Assembly: GCA_964030475.1 (NCBI GenBank)
Contig: CAXIPT010000002.1
Coordinates: forward strand, 8,326,553-8,390,552
Direction: 5' to 3'
Source: Tethya wilhelma
Lineage: Eukaryota > Porifera > Demospongiae > Tethyida > Tethyidae
Length of the DNA: 64,000 bases
Part shown: piece after piece, positions 11,576 to 25,164 of the stretch
How positions within the stretch are numbered: the first letter of the stretch is position 1
Layout: each line of letters begins with the position of its first letter
Program-made: the position numbers and the translations under genes
Notes under the pieces: model-generated
What the model saw: the letters and a program-made list of their open reading frames with translations, nothing else
Told to the model about the DNA's origin: nothing
Database searches by the model: none

Positions 11576-11985
11576 GGCTGAAATTATCCCTTTCGCTTGA
11601 TGAAATCGGCAAATCGGCGTTTCTGGTTATGATCGCTCTCGAAATTCACAAGATTATGAACTCTTTTTTTTTTTTTTAATGAAACAAATTTGTGGATACA
11701 AAGAAATAGCTTAAGCTAATACAATGTCTAAGTATCCATTTATAACTATTTCAACAACAAACAGAAACTAAAACAGAGTGATAGACACACAATACAGAAC
11801 ACATTTGGTATTAATTTATGATGCATGATAACATGAACTCTTGAACCCTGTTGTGACGTTTTCAATCACTGGTCTACGTCATAACTCAACCCACACCCCT
11901 TCAATGGATGCCAGCAGGTACCTCTCGAGTTCGATCGCCCAGAATTCACCCAGAAATGCAAGCACTAGTGTTGCATGCACATAGG

Positions 11986-12348
11986 CAGTGGCATAGCCAG
12001 GGGGGGGCACAGGGGGCATTTGCCCCCCCTTTTTTCAGTCGCGAAATTTACGCTTTGGTATTATAATGCACTATTCTTTCGTGCACTTACTTTAGCAACG
12101 CTGCTTAGCAGTCATCTTTGGCCAGAATTCAATACAAAACAACTTTTAAAAGCTTTCTTTTTGCTGCTACAAAACTTTAGAGAGCGTTCGATCTAGCGAG
12201 CGCGTGCTGCGATTCAATTTAATGAATGGGAGGGGCTAAATTTAGCTAATTAAGTGGGTGTGGTTTCCGGTCGCACATAATTTTCGGCGCGCTTCGCGCG
12301 CAATATTTTTATTGCTCCCTCTTTTCTCAAATCCTAGCTACGCCACTG
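11986..12348. mobile_element. MITE with CAGTGGCRTAGC ends and 5-bp target duplication
   Basis: Left end CAGTGGCATAGCCAGG, right end CCTAGCTACGCCACTG. It is flanked by ATAGG on both sides (11981-11985 and 12349-12353), a 5-bp target site duplication. About 363 bp, with a run of G/C near 12000-12030 and no coding capacity. It appears related to the element at 53470-53977. Confidence 0.85.
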
Positions 12349-12353
12349 ATAGG

Positions 12354-12737
12354 AGTCTTTGTTTATCAACCCACAATCACACACATTACTGTAAAGCTCA
12401 TATTTTTTGAAAAAAAAAAAAAATAAGTCGATGAAAGCAAACTTCAAAGCTTGTTCAAAAGCGAACCACTTAATCCATTATAGATCAGAGTGCTGACCAC
12501 TTCAAAATCCACTATGGGATATATCCAGTGCCAACATGCCGACAATGAAAAAATTCATGAACCAAAATGATGACGTATTTAAGAAATTTTTAAATTTAGA
12601 GTTGGTAATTTACAACAAACTCCAAGCGAAAGGGTTATACAACTGTTCATTCACTGGTTCCAGTGTTCATCGCATGCAGAATATGCCTATACATGTAGGG
12701 AGAATACACTTTCCACTACAATAATTTTAACTATGTA
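12354..12737. other. Non-coding stretch ending in a 98-bp duplicate of 15722-15819
   Basis: No gene recognised; a 62-codon frame at 12536-12724 has no known content. Bases 12640-12737 repeat 15722-15819 essentially exactly and stop at the N at 12738, where the sequence switches into an XDH exon. This marks an assembly join. Confidence 0.6.
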
Positions 12738-12738
12738 N

Positions 12739-15180
12739 TACGACGAGCCTGCTTGTAGCCATAGATATACTCATGCTGAAAGTATAAAAAGACATGAATA
12801 GTTACCACACATTATTAATATATGATCGATGAAGTGTACTGCTAACCTCTCTAGTGAATGGTATGAGGACAGAGACAAGAACTTCATTTGGTTGGAGTGC
12901 TACACCCTTTTTGGACTCCTCAAAGTAGTTTGAATCCATTTGTATTGTTCTTTGTGAAGCTGTACAGGGATATTAGTCATTTATAAGCTCAGCAATTGTG
13001 AAATAATGTCTAAACCTTTTGATCTTAGCTTTAGTTTTGCTCCAGCCGACACTAGTATTGAGTTAATATCAGAAGTTGAACTAGCAGTGCACACACATCC
13101 ACCAACTGTCTACACAGACAAAACACATAAATAAAACAAGGCAGTACGTGTCAAAACTGAAAATCATATATACATCACTTATCACAGTGAAACTTACAAC
13201 AACATTTCTGATTTGTTGGCTACCAAACCATCTCAACATTTCTAGAAGAGCGGAAAACGTTCTTGTCTTGTATTCTGTAGGCCATAATCATAAAGGCATG
13301 TAGTTGAATGACCGAGTCCTGTTTCCAACGCATTATAATTGTAACCTGGTAGTGACGCTTGTAGTTCCTTCAGTTTACCAGCCAGTCTGCTCAGAGACAC
13401 AGATGCCCCAACTACCAGACCTTCACCACTCAACTCCATGTAGTTTAGCTCTGCTACTAGACTAACACTGATCAGGATATCATAGAATGATCCACTATTT
13501 ATTTCTAAACCTAAATTACATTTGAAATAGTTTGCTACAAAATTATAGTCTTATAAAAAAAACATAATATTATACCTGTCTTTGTAAATCCAGCAACAAT
13601 CTGATGTCGGGGTTTGCCCCTCTCATTACTGTATGGGAATTTGTCTCTGAGCTCCAGCAGTTGTTGTAGAGTTACTGGAGTGTACCACTGGCACCGTGGA
13701 CCATGGATGGCAAGTGGCTTTGGAGGTTTCTGTAAGTGTAAGGTTTCACACTGGCACTAATTAAGGAACACCATCTCTACAACCCACAATTGTGCTTCTA
13801 CAACACAAGACTTTTAAGCTATAAAAACTTGTAAGACCAACTGCTGTAAACAGTATTATGAGATAGCCTGAATTTACATGCAATAGTTACCTTGAGAAGA
13901 GGAGGGAAGATTGGTTCTTGTGTTGGGTCAAGAGGAATAAACTTGCTGGCATCAAACAGCACAGAGGGACCCTCAATGGTCCTAGTAGAATGGTGATCAG
14001 TCTGTATACAACATTGACCACCTTCACCACCACAACATGACCCCTAGAGATGGAATCAAAATTCCAGTAATGAATAGCAGCTATTACAATAATAACAGTT
14101 CAACTAACAAGAGCAGCTGACCTTTACAAATGTTTTATAGCCCTCTAATATTGGTCTATAGCCAGTACAGCGACACAAGTTACCTGGAAAAGCAGAACAG
14201 GTAGAGAAAAAGAAATAGTGTCAGAGTCAACATCGCATAATGGGAAAGTTTTGTGGGATTTAACTTTTGCAGTTTTCGTGGATCACGCGATCATCAAAAG
14301 CATTTATCTGTGAAATTCTCCATAATGTATGTAATATTATACATATGGGCCTAGCACAGCTCATGTACAAAAGTTAAAACTATAAAATGTTTCGTAAGAG
14401 ACATCTGGATCATTGAAAGTTAAACCCCATGAAACCTTCCTGCTATATGGTATTAATTTTTATTTTATCCACAAAACTAGCCTTCAAGGACAGCCTCTAT
14501 TTCTTCTTCAGATGGAGTAGGGTTGTTCCTCAACAGTGTGTACATGGTCATGACAAAGCCAGGGGTACAGAATCCACACTGTGATCCGTGGGCCCTTGCT
14601 ATCCTCTCCTGACAAGGATGAAGCACACCTCTCTTTGTGCTGCCAATTCCTTCAACAGTTGTCACAGCTGTTCCATTCACTGAGCAGATAGGAACCAGAC
14701 AGGCGTTGACAGAATAATGGACAACTTTGTCTTCCTCTGGACTGAAACGAGAGATCATAACAGTGCAAGCTCCACAGCCACCTTGTCCACATCCTAGTTT
14801 GGTGCCTGTCAATCTTACTATGCTATAGTTAAGGCATGATCATCCAGTGATATCAGTATAAATTTTTATGGTAACATTTAAAAAAAACACCATGCAGCCA
14901 GAAATTTTGTTCCATTGAGTAGCAATGTACAATATACTGGCCACTGTGGCCAGTATATTGTTATAGCATTATAAGCTAAGTATACTGATTCAGCTGGAAT
15001 AGTTGGATACCTTTTCTTATGAAATACAGAAGAGTCATTTCTGGATCAGGATCTTCAACCTGAATCTTGAAAATCAGCCAGATGACATAAGTAAGCGAAG
15101 GTTTGATATTGCTAGTCTCATAGAGTCTATACCTTCTGTCCATTGATGTAGAACAGCAACCAGTCTTGAGTTTCCTCCAT
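12739..15180 (-). CDS. XDH: Xanthine dehydrogenase copy 2, 5' half (Fe-S and FAD domains)
   Basis: Exons: 15180-15133 (ATG), 15059-15011, 14817-14482, 14183-14122, 14043-13891, 13729-13576, 13510-13346, 13274-13198, 13109-13016, 12959-12847, 12775-12739 (cut by N12738). All phases agree. The start is [15 protein letters not shown]. The plant-type 2Fe-2S domain ([17 protein letters not shown]) is followed by the second cluster ([21 protein letters not shown]) and the FAD domain ([16 protein letters not shown]). This is the only copy whose Fe-S exon is uninterrupted. Its exon 3 donor is GAAG|gctagt, whereas copies 3 and 5 have gtgagt and gtaagt, so splicing may be weak or lost. It lies head-to-tail downstream of copy 3 on the same strand. 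Confidence 0.88.
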
Positions 15181-15841
15181 GATACGAACGCGGATTAAAA
15201 CTTATTCATAATAGGGGAGACCCCCCAAAATTAGTAACACAATGACCATAAAATTTTTTGTTTTCTTGGGCCCTCCTATATCCGGAATTGATCAACGCTC
15301 CTTGCGTGCGACGTGCGTGCGCGTGCGTGCGCATGCGTAATGGCACGTTTGTAGCCTTCGGTCGGCGCCGCCTGGGGACGAGGGCTCAGGCGGCCTAGGC
15401 TGGGTCATTAGAACCTAGGAGGCTGCTGTGAATATCATCTATTCCATACAAAGGTTTAAATCAGTGAGTCATGAAGGAGTTTAACCTCTAAAATGATGAT
15501 ATAATTATAATAATGATAAACAGTCATGATTTGTGTAATAAAGGTAAAATTAATCAGTTGCCTGCTAGTTCCTTTCATAAATAGTTACATAATTTAAACA
15601 AATAATTATAATTATATATAGTGTGAACACAAACCAGTTAGTAATGCATGCAAATTCAAATCTGTAAATTTACAGTGCTTTGATTATTGTTGACAAACTT
15701 AAAATTAAGACGGTAATTATCATACAACTGTTCATTCACTGGTTCCAGTGTTCATCGCATGCAGAATATGCCTATACATGTAGGGAGAATACACTTTCCA
15801 CTACAATAATTTTAACTATGTAGTCAATATTCGTGTCGAAC
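15181..15841. other. Spacer between XDH copies 2 and 3
   Basis: Contains a GC-rich patch with alternating GTGCGTGC near 15300-15330, close upstream of the copy 2 start and so a possible promoter region, plus AT-rich DNA. The expected last XDH exon (about 15 codons, [10 protein letters not shown] in copy 1) was looked for here on the minus strand and not found. Confidence 0.5.
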
Positions 15842-17687
15842 CTGTTTAGTGAACTGGTCCACACAGGCCATCCTGATCCTCTCGCAGGTGGCTGGGGAGT
15901 CCAATCTGAAAGGACCACTCTCTCCTCTCTCTTTCCTGGCAGCAGCTATGGCATCCTTGATGGCAAAGAACACTGAGGCAGCCAAGAAGAGAGGAGGCTC
16001 TCCCACCGCCTGCAATAATTAAAGATAATAATACTCATTATTATTATTATGATTATAAATACTGCAGAGTTTGGTCAAACATTTTTAAATGGGGTATTTT
16101 AGCTTCATCTGTAGGCCTTTCCCATGCATCTTATTTTCGAGGATGGAGGGGCATATGTATGAGGTTATAGGCTTAAGTACTTGTACACTGTCATGATAAT
16201 TATTGTTGCCAGTTATTTTGGTGATCGAGAATTAACTTTTGGCCTACTGAAATAAAGCTCAAATGATATTGGCATGCTGGCGAATGAACCATAGAACAAA
16301 GTAGCAATGCCCTCTTCTCCTTTGATTGGACAATATAATCAAGCAAAGCAACAATTCAAACAAACAGTGCACTAAGCTCTGTATAAATATAGATTCGCTT
16401 TGGTACTTTGGAGAAATTTGCCATTTTCACAAAAATAAAACAACTATTGCAAAAGTTTCCGTAACAGTTGCAGTAGATGTGCGCATGTGAAAGACAACTT
16501 CAAACTTAAATTAGAGCGCATGCCAACCTTTGATGAAAAGATGGCTTTTATTTATATTTGGGTTTGGTGTCCTGTCCATCAAGGCCACATTGAACTGAAC
16601 AGGGACATCTGAAGAGGTAGGATCTTGTATGTCCCAGGACCAGTTGTGAATATAGTGCCACGCTGAGTATGATCATCACCTTCAAGATAGACACACTGTT
16701 CTAGGGTAAACAGTCCCAGGCCTTGAGTGAAGGCTCCCTCAACCTGAAAGATATCAATAACTCAAAACAATCACAATTATAACTAGTTGTACACTGAGTG
16801 CAGTTAATTGCCTCGCGCGCGACATTTAGTTAAGACCGAAAGAAATGGACTACCATGAATACCTGATCAGCTAACTCCATGTATTTTAAACTCTCACCTC
16901 TTGTACAGTTAGTAAGGTACCACAATGATGTCTCTGCAGTCTATGCCGGCTCATAACACACATGATTCTATATATATATACGTAGCACGAGATCTCGAGC
17001 TGTGCGCGTGCACGTGTTTCGTATATTATGGTAAGGATCATCACGATCACGAGCATGCAGCTAGCTTGTTTCAAACTGGAACAATTTTTGCCAAATTGGC
17101 CCCGTTTTCATCCGGTGTTCATGACGTATAATTGGATTTTACTTCCGCAATTATTGGCAAACCGGAACAATTTTTGCCCGTTTTCATCCGGTGTTGATGA
17201 CGTGTAATTGGATTTTACTTCCACAATTTTTGGCCCTGCAAGATTACACTGCCTCGCGCTAAGGCGCTCGGCAATAATAATAATTATTATTATTAGAACA
17301 ACCCACAACCTCCCCCCCCCCTCTCTAATTGCAATCACCCCAAGCATACACGCACATGTACACACCCACACACCTGTCCGATATCAATAGCAGGATTGAT
17401 GCTATCCCCCACATCCATGAGAAGGTCTGTCCTCAACACATTGAAGTCACCAGTCAGTGTGTCCACCTCAACTTCAGTGCAGCCAACTCCATAAGTGAAA
17501 TAGTTGTAAAGATTTCCCTTTCCTTTGTCCCAGTCAAACCACAGTCCTGGAACGGAGTAGAAGCCCTGAGCAGAGAGGTTGATTTGCTGCATGTACGCTT
17601 TCTTCACCCAATTATCCCAGTCAGCTTTAGGGTCTTCCTCAATGATTGGCTTCAGACGATCCATGATCTGATCACAGCAATCCTGAA

Positions 17688-17910
17688 TACCGTATAGCGG
17701 GTAAATTTGGTGAGAATTAAATTTGGCGAATTGGCGAATTATTTTTCAAATCGCCAAATTAAAAATCGCCAAACAGTTTTATACGCAAGTGCGCGCATAT
17801 AAACAATGCAGTGTGTGAAAAAAATTGCCAAGTTTAAAATCGCCAATCATGCTAAAATGAGAATTCACCAAATTTTAAGCCCGCCAAATTTACCCGGCCG
17901 CTATACGGTA
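17688..17910. mobile_element. MITE with TACCGTATAGCGG ends, in copy 3 intron
   Basis: The left end reads TACCGTATAGCGGGTAAATT and the right end is its inverse (AATTTACCCGGCCGCTATACGGTA, one small insertion). The interior has many AATCGCCAAAT/ATTTGGCGATT motifs. It begins 6 bp from the splice acceptor of exon 17682-17374. Confidence 0.75.
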
Positions 17911-18547
17911 ATTAAATTTAAATTTGTAGACATTATATTATGTAAGATAATAATTATATGTTTAAAAAGTATTTATGCACAAAAGTGGAAGCGCTTAACA
18001 TTATTAGCTATCATCATGAGTACATAATTATTATCTTAATTAGAATTTTATTTACCTTCACAGCCATGCCATACAGATCAGTTGAAATTGAAGCACCGGT
18101 GACACTTGAGTTTGGCACGGTGGTGGTGTTGGTCTCTGAGATGAAGACCCTCTCTGGAGCCACCCCGAGACACCGAGCACACACCTGCACCATCTTAGTG
18201 TGGAGTCCCTGTCCCATCTCCATCCCACCATGAGTGACAAGAACTGAGCCATCAGTGTAGACGTGAAGCAAGGATCCTCCTTGGTTCATGAATTTTTCCC
18301 CAAATGAGATACCAAACTTTGTTGGGACGAGAGCCATCCCTCTCTTCTTGTAGCAGTTTGTTCTTTAAAGCACAAACAGTAAAAAAAATTTAAGAGTAAG
18401 TAAAAAATAAATCATAAGTCAGTTATATCCAATAGAGGGATACGATTATTGTGTCTATTGTAGTTTATTAATTGATCTTATGTAAAATAATCAATAGCAA
18501 AGTTTTAAGATACTGTTGAGCAATTCTTTTATGGGGTGATCATAATA

Positions 18548-19584
18548 ATCATACGTACGGTAGTACGTATAGTAGGAATGGGTCGACTGTCCCATAGACA
18601 CAATACAAAATGTTGGTCACTATAAAAATCTAGCCAAACAAAATTAGGCCTTCAAAGTTGCTGAGAAGCTCTCACTGACAGATTACCAACTGCATGCAAG
18701 GCCTAAAACTCACAAAAACTTTTCTCAGCACTCGTAGAGAGCGCTAGTGGGAAGCCACCATAGTGCCATTTTTGTTCTGCTAACGTACGTACGTACGTAC
18801 GTACTTACTTACTTCCTAACTGACTTACTTGAAAAGGATTTCCAGAGAACCAGAATGTGTTGAGCCAACTTTGACAGCACAAAGTAAGTTCTTTTAATGG
18901 GTACTACATTCCTTGATACTCGTTTTCATCTTAAATAGGCCTAAACAAAAACTAGAAAGGTTTTAAACTTAGTGTATAAATTCATGTACTACAATGCAGC
19001 CATCTTTAGAGGTAAAGTTCAAAGGTCATTATCCATGTGGCATTATTATGCGCATGCGCATTAGCCTCCTCCAGCATAAATTGCATAATGCAGTGCAAGC
19101 TTTTTGTAGGGACTAACCAGTCTCTGATAGTCTCCACACTGTAGTGTTGAAAAAAGTGAATGAACAAGTAGTAAAAATTTCAAAAAAATAAGTAGTGTAG
19201 GAATGGGCAGTGCGGTAAAAAGTATTGGAACAAGGCATGTCTCAATTTCGGCACATGACTACTTCATTTTTTATAGCCAATTTTTGCCCCATAGTCCAGT
19301 TTAATTACCTATCTGTTATAGTTTGCTCCACTGCTTAGCCGACTGATTAGTATAGGAATTTGAACCAATGCAATAATAAGCTATAATTATTATGGTATAC
19401 TGTTGTTACAGTACAGATCATTGTATAAATTACAACATTGAGGATCCATAATTATGAAGGATCAAGAATAAAAATGAAAAATGAAGTAGTCATGTGCCGA
19501 AATTGAGACATGCCTTGTTCCAATACTTTTTACCGCACTGCCCATTCCTACACTACTTATTTTTTTGAAATTTTTACTACTTGT
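18548..19584 (+). mobile_element. Composite TIR element in copy 3 intron (two adjoining modules)
   Basis: Module 1 (18548-19163) starts with the CATACGTACGGTAGTACGTA end and carries a TGCGCATGCGCA palindrome at 19049-19060. Module 2 (19164-19584) is a MITE with long inverted ends starting ACAAGTAGTAAAAATTT, including CGGCACATGACTACTTC and its inverse. The two modules adjoin in the same way at 22556-23471, 38661-41078 and 44927-45700. No coding frame. Confidence 0.75.
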
Positions 19585-22555
19585 AGTATTTAAAGGCTCA
19601 TCTTACCGAGTACTGCATGAGAGTGAATGGTCAAAAGGAAGAGCCTGTGTTATTATTAAATACAAAGTTATTACTAGTTAGTAATTCTGAGAGGTGTATA
19701 GTGTATGTAAGCTTAGTCATTCTGACAGAAGTATAGTGATGTACCTAAGCTTAGAGAAGTATAACTTACTTGTTGTAGTTGTCAATGGCTGCCCTCCTCT
19801 CTTTGTAAGAGGCCTTCTTCTTGAGAGTCTCCCAACACCTTCTGATGGTGCACTCTGTCAGGACCATTCCAATTGGAGTCACATCTCCATCTCTGTACAT
19901 GTTCATCTCCTGCACATGCTCACTAGCCACTCCAAGGTGATCAGCAATGTGTGATATGATCTGCTCCATCACCATCATTCCTTCAGGGCCTCCATACCCT
20001 CGGAAAGCTCCATTGGAGGCCAAGTTGGTTCGACAACCTCTACCAAGAATACGAATGTCGGCAATCTTGTAACAATTGTCTATATGTGTCATAGCTCTGT
20101 CCAAAATCTGTATTTTACATGACAAATAAGAGATCTAAATTTTGATTAAATGAGGCATATAAGTAGTGATACTTACAGCTACTGTAACATCTTTTGATCT
20201 CCCTCCATTGCAATAGAGATGCACTTCCAGAGATGATATTCTACCATCAGAGGAGAAACCAACCTACACACAAATGAACACAACTGCATTGATACATTTA
20301 GCATGTACAGGAGATACAATCATTGCTAAACAATAACAACCATGGTATTAGGTCTGATGTACAATAATAGTTGCAGGCAAAATAGCCAGATTTGATTTAT
20401 AATTTACTTTGTATTTAGCTAGATGTGGATGCCTTCATCCAGTACATATCATGTCTTCATCACGATCAAGCATGTTCCTCACAGGAACACCAAATCTATA
20501 TCAAAGTTAAATTATCATGATAAGCTCTTAGAGATTAACTGCCACAACAATCTTACTTGTTGGCAGCCACAGCTACAGCAGTGGAAAGAAACAGTGATCC
20601 AGTTTCCTTTCCACCAAATCCTCCACCTAATGTTACATCACATTAGCAATTAATGCCAAATAATAATAATAATTATTATGGATCAGTGATCAGTATTATA
20701 GTTATTTTGAAACAAATTGGCATGTAGAGAGTTGAGTGAAACCCAAGGTTGATCTAGCTACCATTACGTACCGATTCTCTTTGCTCTAGCAACAATTTTG
20801 TTAGCCTCCACTCCAAGAGCTTTTGCTAGACTCATCTGTGTGTTGTTCAGAGCCTGAGTGGCACTCCACATCTCCATCTCACCTCCCTCCCCCTTTGGGA
20901 CAGCGATACAGACCTGGGTCTCAAGGTAGAAGTGTTCCTGTCCACCAATCCTTACTTCACCTTCTAGCTGGTGCTCAGAACTGGCATAGGCTGAGTCAAA
21001 GTCACCATGCATGCATCCTCAAGTTTACGTGTTGGCTCAAAGAAAGAATTGGTAGCAATTGCATCCTGAGTGGTGTTTGTACGTGGCATGAAGGGTGTGT
21101 GTGTGTATGTGTGTGTGTGTGTGTTTCACCGGAATCAAACATGAAATTTTGGCTTACTCCATCAGCACCACACATACCTGGTGGGCCTATACTAAAGTAA
21201 TTCACAATAACATGCAGTCCTTGTATAACTGTACCAATTTACATTGTATGTCTGATTCTTTAGAACTCACTGAAAGTAAGGGGAGAAGGGGAGGGGGAGT
21301 TATATATAGGGAATTAATAGATGGAATACATTAGTTTATTTATATAGCATCCATTTTCATCATATTATTGTCTTGTTAGAAACAAGCTCAAGTGACAATA
21401 CAGTATAAGCTACACTCCTCAAAACAGAATAGTAGACGCTATGCAAACGTGCCATGTAAGGAATTTTAGACAGTGAATAATGATGCATACCTCTATAGTG
21501 ATCACAGTCGGTAAATCCTCATATGTGACTTTGACTGCTTTAGCAGCTCGTTGGGCCAGGGGTTTACTCGTGGCCACAATGAGACCAATGACCTGTCCTA
21601 AGCTCTCCACCTTCTCTTCAGCAAAAATCACTTCGTCAGAAAACAAACCTAATATGTATAATTGTGTTGCATTATAATCAATATGTTACATTGTAGTGTT
21701 AGAATCACCTGTGATATTAGAGCCAGGTACATCAGCTACACTGACATAACCTTTGACCCCTTCCATCTTGACAGCATCACTGTAGTCCACTGATAGGATC
21801 TTTGCATGAACCCTGGTACTCAAGACCAGACCTGCATACAGCTCTCCTTCAAAATGAGGAATGTCATCAGTGTATCTGCCATGGGATTTCATGATGACGT
21901 AGAACACTTATTGTCACATTTTTAAACACAAACAATGTCATTCTCATAGGTTGGAAGGCCACACCCTTTTTGGACTCATCAAAGTAGTTTGAATCCATGA
22001 GTATTGTTCTTTTTGAAGCTGGATATACGAAGACATATTATGTTGACGATGATGAATTTTGACATAAAGAAATAATTGTTAACCTTTAGATTCAAGCTTT
22101 AGTTTAGCTCCAGCTGACACTAGTATTGAGCTAACATCAGAAGTTGAACTAGCAGTGCACACACATCCACCAACTGTCTACACAGACAGAACAACAATGA
22201 ACAAGGCAGTGATAAAACTGAAATTCATTCATGTAACTCACAACAACATTTCTGATTTGTTGGCTACCAAACCATCTCAACATTTCTAGAACAGCTGAAA
22301 ATGTTCTTGTCCTGTGTTCTATGTATGTACCATATATAATCATTATGACATGTAATTGCATGACGTGGCCCTGTACTGTTACCTGGGAGTGAAGCTTGTA
22401 GTCCCTTCAGTTTACCAGCCAGTCTGCTCAGAGATACAGATGCCCCAACTACCAGACCTTCATCACTCAACTCCATACAGTTCAGCTCTGCTACTAGACT
22501 AACACTGATGAGGACATCATAGAATAATCCACTTTTTATTTCCAAACCTAATGAT

Positions 22556-23471
22556 AACAAGTAGTAAAAATTTTATAAAAATAACAGTGTAGGAATGGGC
22601 GGGGCTGTAAAAAGCAAGGAAACAAGCCAAGACTCTGAATTTCGGCACATGACTACTTCATTTTCAGTCTTCATCATATCATAGTATATACAGGGTCCTT
22701 TGTCTACCTATCAGCAGTCATGCAGGCAACCTACATTTGAGATTGTAAGGCTTTGGCACAAAAAATGAAGTAGTCATGTGCCGAAATGCAGAGTCTTGGC
22801 TTGTTTCCTTGCTTTTTACAGCCCCGCCCATTCCTACACTGTTATTTTTATAAAATTTTTACTACTTGTTCATACACTTTTTTCAACACTAAGGTGAATT
22901 TTGCAAGAGACTGATCAGTCTCTACAAACAGTAGAAGTGCTTACTCTATATTGGATGCGCATGCGCATTAGACATAATTATGCAAACCACGTGGTCAAGT
23001 TTGCTATTTAAATGTGACGACCTTTACCAACATGAAGATGGCTACAGTTTCAGTACGGTAATTTATATCAAAGTTTTAAAAGCTGCCTAGCTCTTGTTTC
23101 TTGATATTTAGACACAAAATAAGTGTAAAGGTTCGTAGTTCGGATGAATTCAAGTTACTATGTACAGTCAAAGTTGGCTCAACGCTTTTTGTTTCTCTGG
23201 AAATCGTGTTCAAGTAAGTCAGTTAGGAGGAAGTAAGAATGAACAAAAATGCATTTGTGTGGCTTCGCGCTAAGCGCTTTCTTAGAGTGTTTCTGGGGAG
23301 TTTCATTTGGTTTTCTAAGTGCATACATTGGGAAAAGTCTCTGAGAAAGCTTCTTGGCAAGGTTTAAAGCCTTAGCTATCCTTTACTAAACATTTGTAAG
23401 CCTAGACATTTTGTATTGTGCCAATGGGGGTGGTGGCCCATTCCTACTATACGTACTACCGTACGTATAAT
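22556..23471 (-). mobile_element. Composite TIR element, inverted copy in copy 3 intron
   Basis: Module 2 (22556-22869, ACAAGTAG...CTACTTGT) is followed by inverted module 1, ending CCATTCCTACTATACGTACT then ACCGTACGTATA. A TGCGCATGCGCA palindrome lies at 22956-22967. It sits in the intron between exons 23666-23513 and 22547-22383. Confidence 0.75.
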
Positions 23472-25130
23472 TATGAAATAGCTTGCCACAAAATTAGTCT
23501 TCATATAAACACCTGTCTTTGTAAATCCAGCAACAATCTGATTTTGGGGTTTACCCCTCTCATTATTGTGTGGGAATTTGTCTCTGAGCTCCAGCAGTTG
23601 TTGTAGAGTTACTGGAGTGTACCACTGACACCGTGGACCATGGATGGCAAGTGGCTTTAGAGCTCCCTGCAACTGCAAGACCAAAGTTTACAAAACACAC
23701 AATAATTAGTCAGCATACACCACTTAAAAAGATTACGAATCAAACGTCCTTATCATGCAATACCTATACAAGTTATGTGAGACTTTGAATAACAGGATAC
23801 CAACAACTGTAAGCCAAATTTTAATGTAATAATAGTTACCTTGAGAGGGGGAGGGAAGATTGGTTCCTGTGTTGGGTCAAGAGGAATAAACTTGCTGGCA
23901 TCAAACAGCACAGAGGGACCCTCAATGGTCCTAGTAGAATGGTGATCAGTCTGTATACAACATTGACCACCTTCACCACCACAACATGACCCCTGAAGAA
24001 TAATGTACAAGTCAAACCAAATCAGGTAAGGAAAAGTTTGCCTACCGTTACAAGACAGTTTATAAGACAGTGAGCTCTTATAACTGACCTTAGCAAATGT
24101 TTTGTATCCTTCTAAGATTGGTCTATAGCCAGTACAGCGACACAAGTTACCTTTCAGTATATAATTTTAGGTGAATCAGAACTGATTTTTATTTTACCAA
24201 CAAGACTCACCTTCAAGAACAGCCTCTATTTCTTCTTCAGATGGAGTGGGGTTGTTCCTCAACAGTGTGTACATGGTCATGACAAAGCCAGGGGTACAGA
24301 ATCCACACTGTGATCCGTGGGCCCTTGCTATCCTCTCCTGACAAGGATGAAGCACACCCGAGTCTTTGTGCTGCCAATTCCTTCAACAGTTGTCACAGCT
24401 GTTCCATTCACTGAGCAGAGAGGAACCAGACAGGCGTTGACAGAATAATGGACAACTTTGTCTTCCTCTGGACTGAAACGAGAGATCATAACAGTGCAAG
24501 CTCCACAGCCACCTTGTCCACATCCTAGTTTGGTACCTGTCAATCTCACTGTAGTAAGTCAAAAGTTAAGGTAGGAGTCATAGATTGACACAGGCTATAA
24601 ACTTTTAAAGCACACATGTCATATGTTTTCCATCTACAAGCTATAGTGTCAAAATAGTTTACTGTTATAGGATACAGTTGTTCCTGATGTAATACAGCAG
24701 ATGCATTTCTGGATCAGGATCTTCAACATGAACCTTGAAAATTTATCCAGAGGCAAAATAATTAGTAAGCAAGATTTGATAGTGTGGAAGAGTCTATTTA
24801 GACGTCTACCTCCTGTCCATTGATGTAGAAGAGCAACCAATCTCGAGTGTCCTCCATGACACGATCGAAGTTTTTGATGAAGAGGACTTACCGTCCATAA
24901 TGTCTCAAAATTGATTAATTCAAGTTGAGCTATTGAATTTGATGACCATTTCCATTTTATTAACATAGTCTATCATTGAGCTATGCAAGAAGACTTCCAC
25001 CACCAAGATTCTGGCACAGAAAAACCTACAATGAGGAGGGACGCAATGACTCAATAGACGTGTCACTGTGTGGATAAACTCACTCTGGAGTGGAGCTCGC
25101 ATAAAATGAGGAACCCTTACTGCAATTTAG

Positions 25131-25164
25131 TACGCATGCGCAGAAACAAAGTTTGGCGCGCGCC
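25131..25164. promoter_or_regulatory. Possible divergent promoter (NRF-1-like and E2F-like motifs)
   Basis: ACGCATGCGCAGAAAC followed by GTTTGGCGCGCGCC is the most GC-rich patch here. It resembles NRF-1 (GCATGCGC) and E2F (TTTGGCGC) sites of CpG-type animal promoters. It lies about 270 bp upstream of the minus-strand XDH copy 3 start and upstream of candidate plus-strand exons. Function is inferred from motif and position only. Confidence 0.3.

Larger units (their letters stand above)
15842..24857 (-). pseudogene. XDH: Xanthine dehydrogenase copy 3, decayed near-full-length copy
   Basis: Recognisable exons: 24857-24810 (ATG), 24733-24676, 24548-24211, 24150-24089, 23992-23840, 23666-23513, 22547-22383, 22318-22242, 22177-22084, 22018-21949 (broken), 21875-21709, 21648-21491, 21065-20772, 20626-20557, 20495-20408, 20263-20177, 20107-19770, 18362-18056, 17682-17374, 16743-16528, 16009-15842. 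Lesions: +2 nt in the Fe-S exon near 24360; exon 22018 broken with loss of the next two exons (present in copy 5 at 43829-43244); an 8-nt GCATGCAT insertion near 21006-21013; a stop (TGA for GGA) at 20437-20435; a 1-nt loss near 16620 and a 10-nt gain near 16545; and no final exon. Catalytic motifs survive ([24 protein letters not shown]). Its Mo-domain exons match animal XDH better than the other copies (for example ILDRAMTHIDNCYK). Confidence 0.85.

Noticed and set aside
12536..12724. 62-codon ORF MPTMKKFMNQNDDVF
   Set aside because: No homology or splice context was recognised, and its 3' part is inside the 98-bp duplicate found beside another XDH copy, where the frame is not kept.
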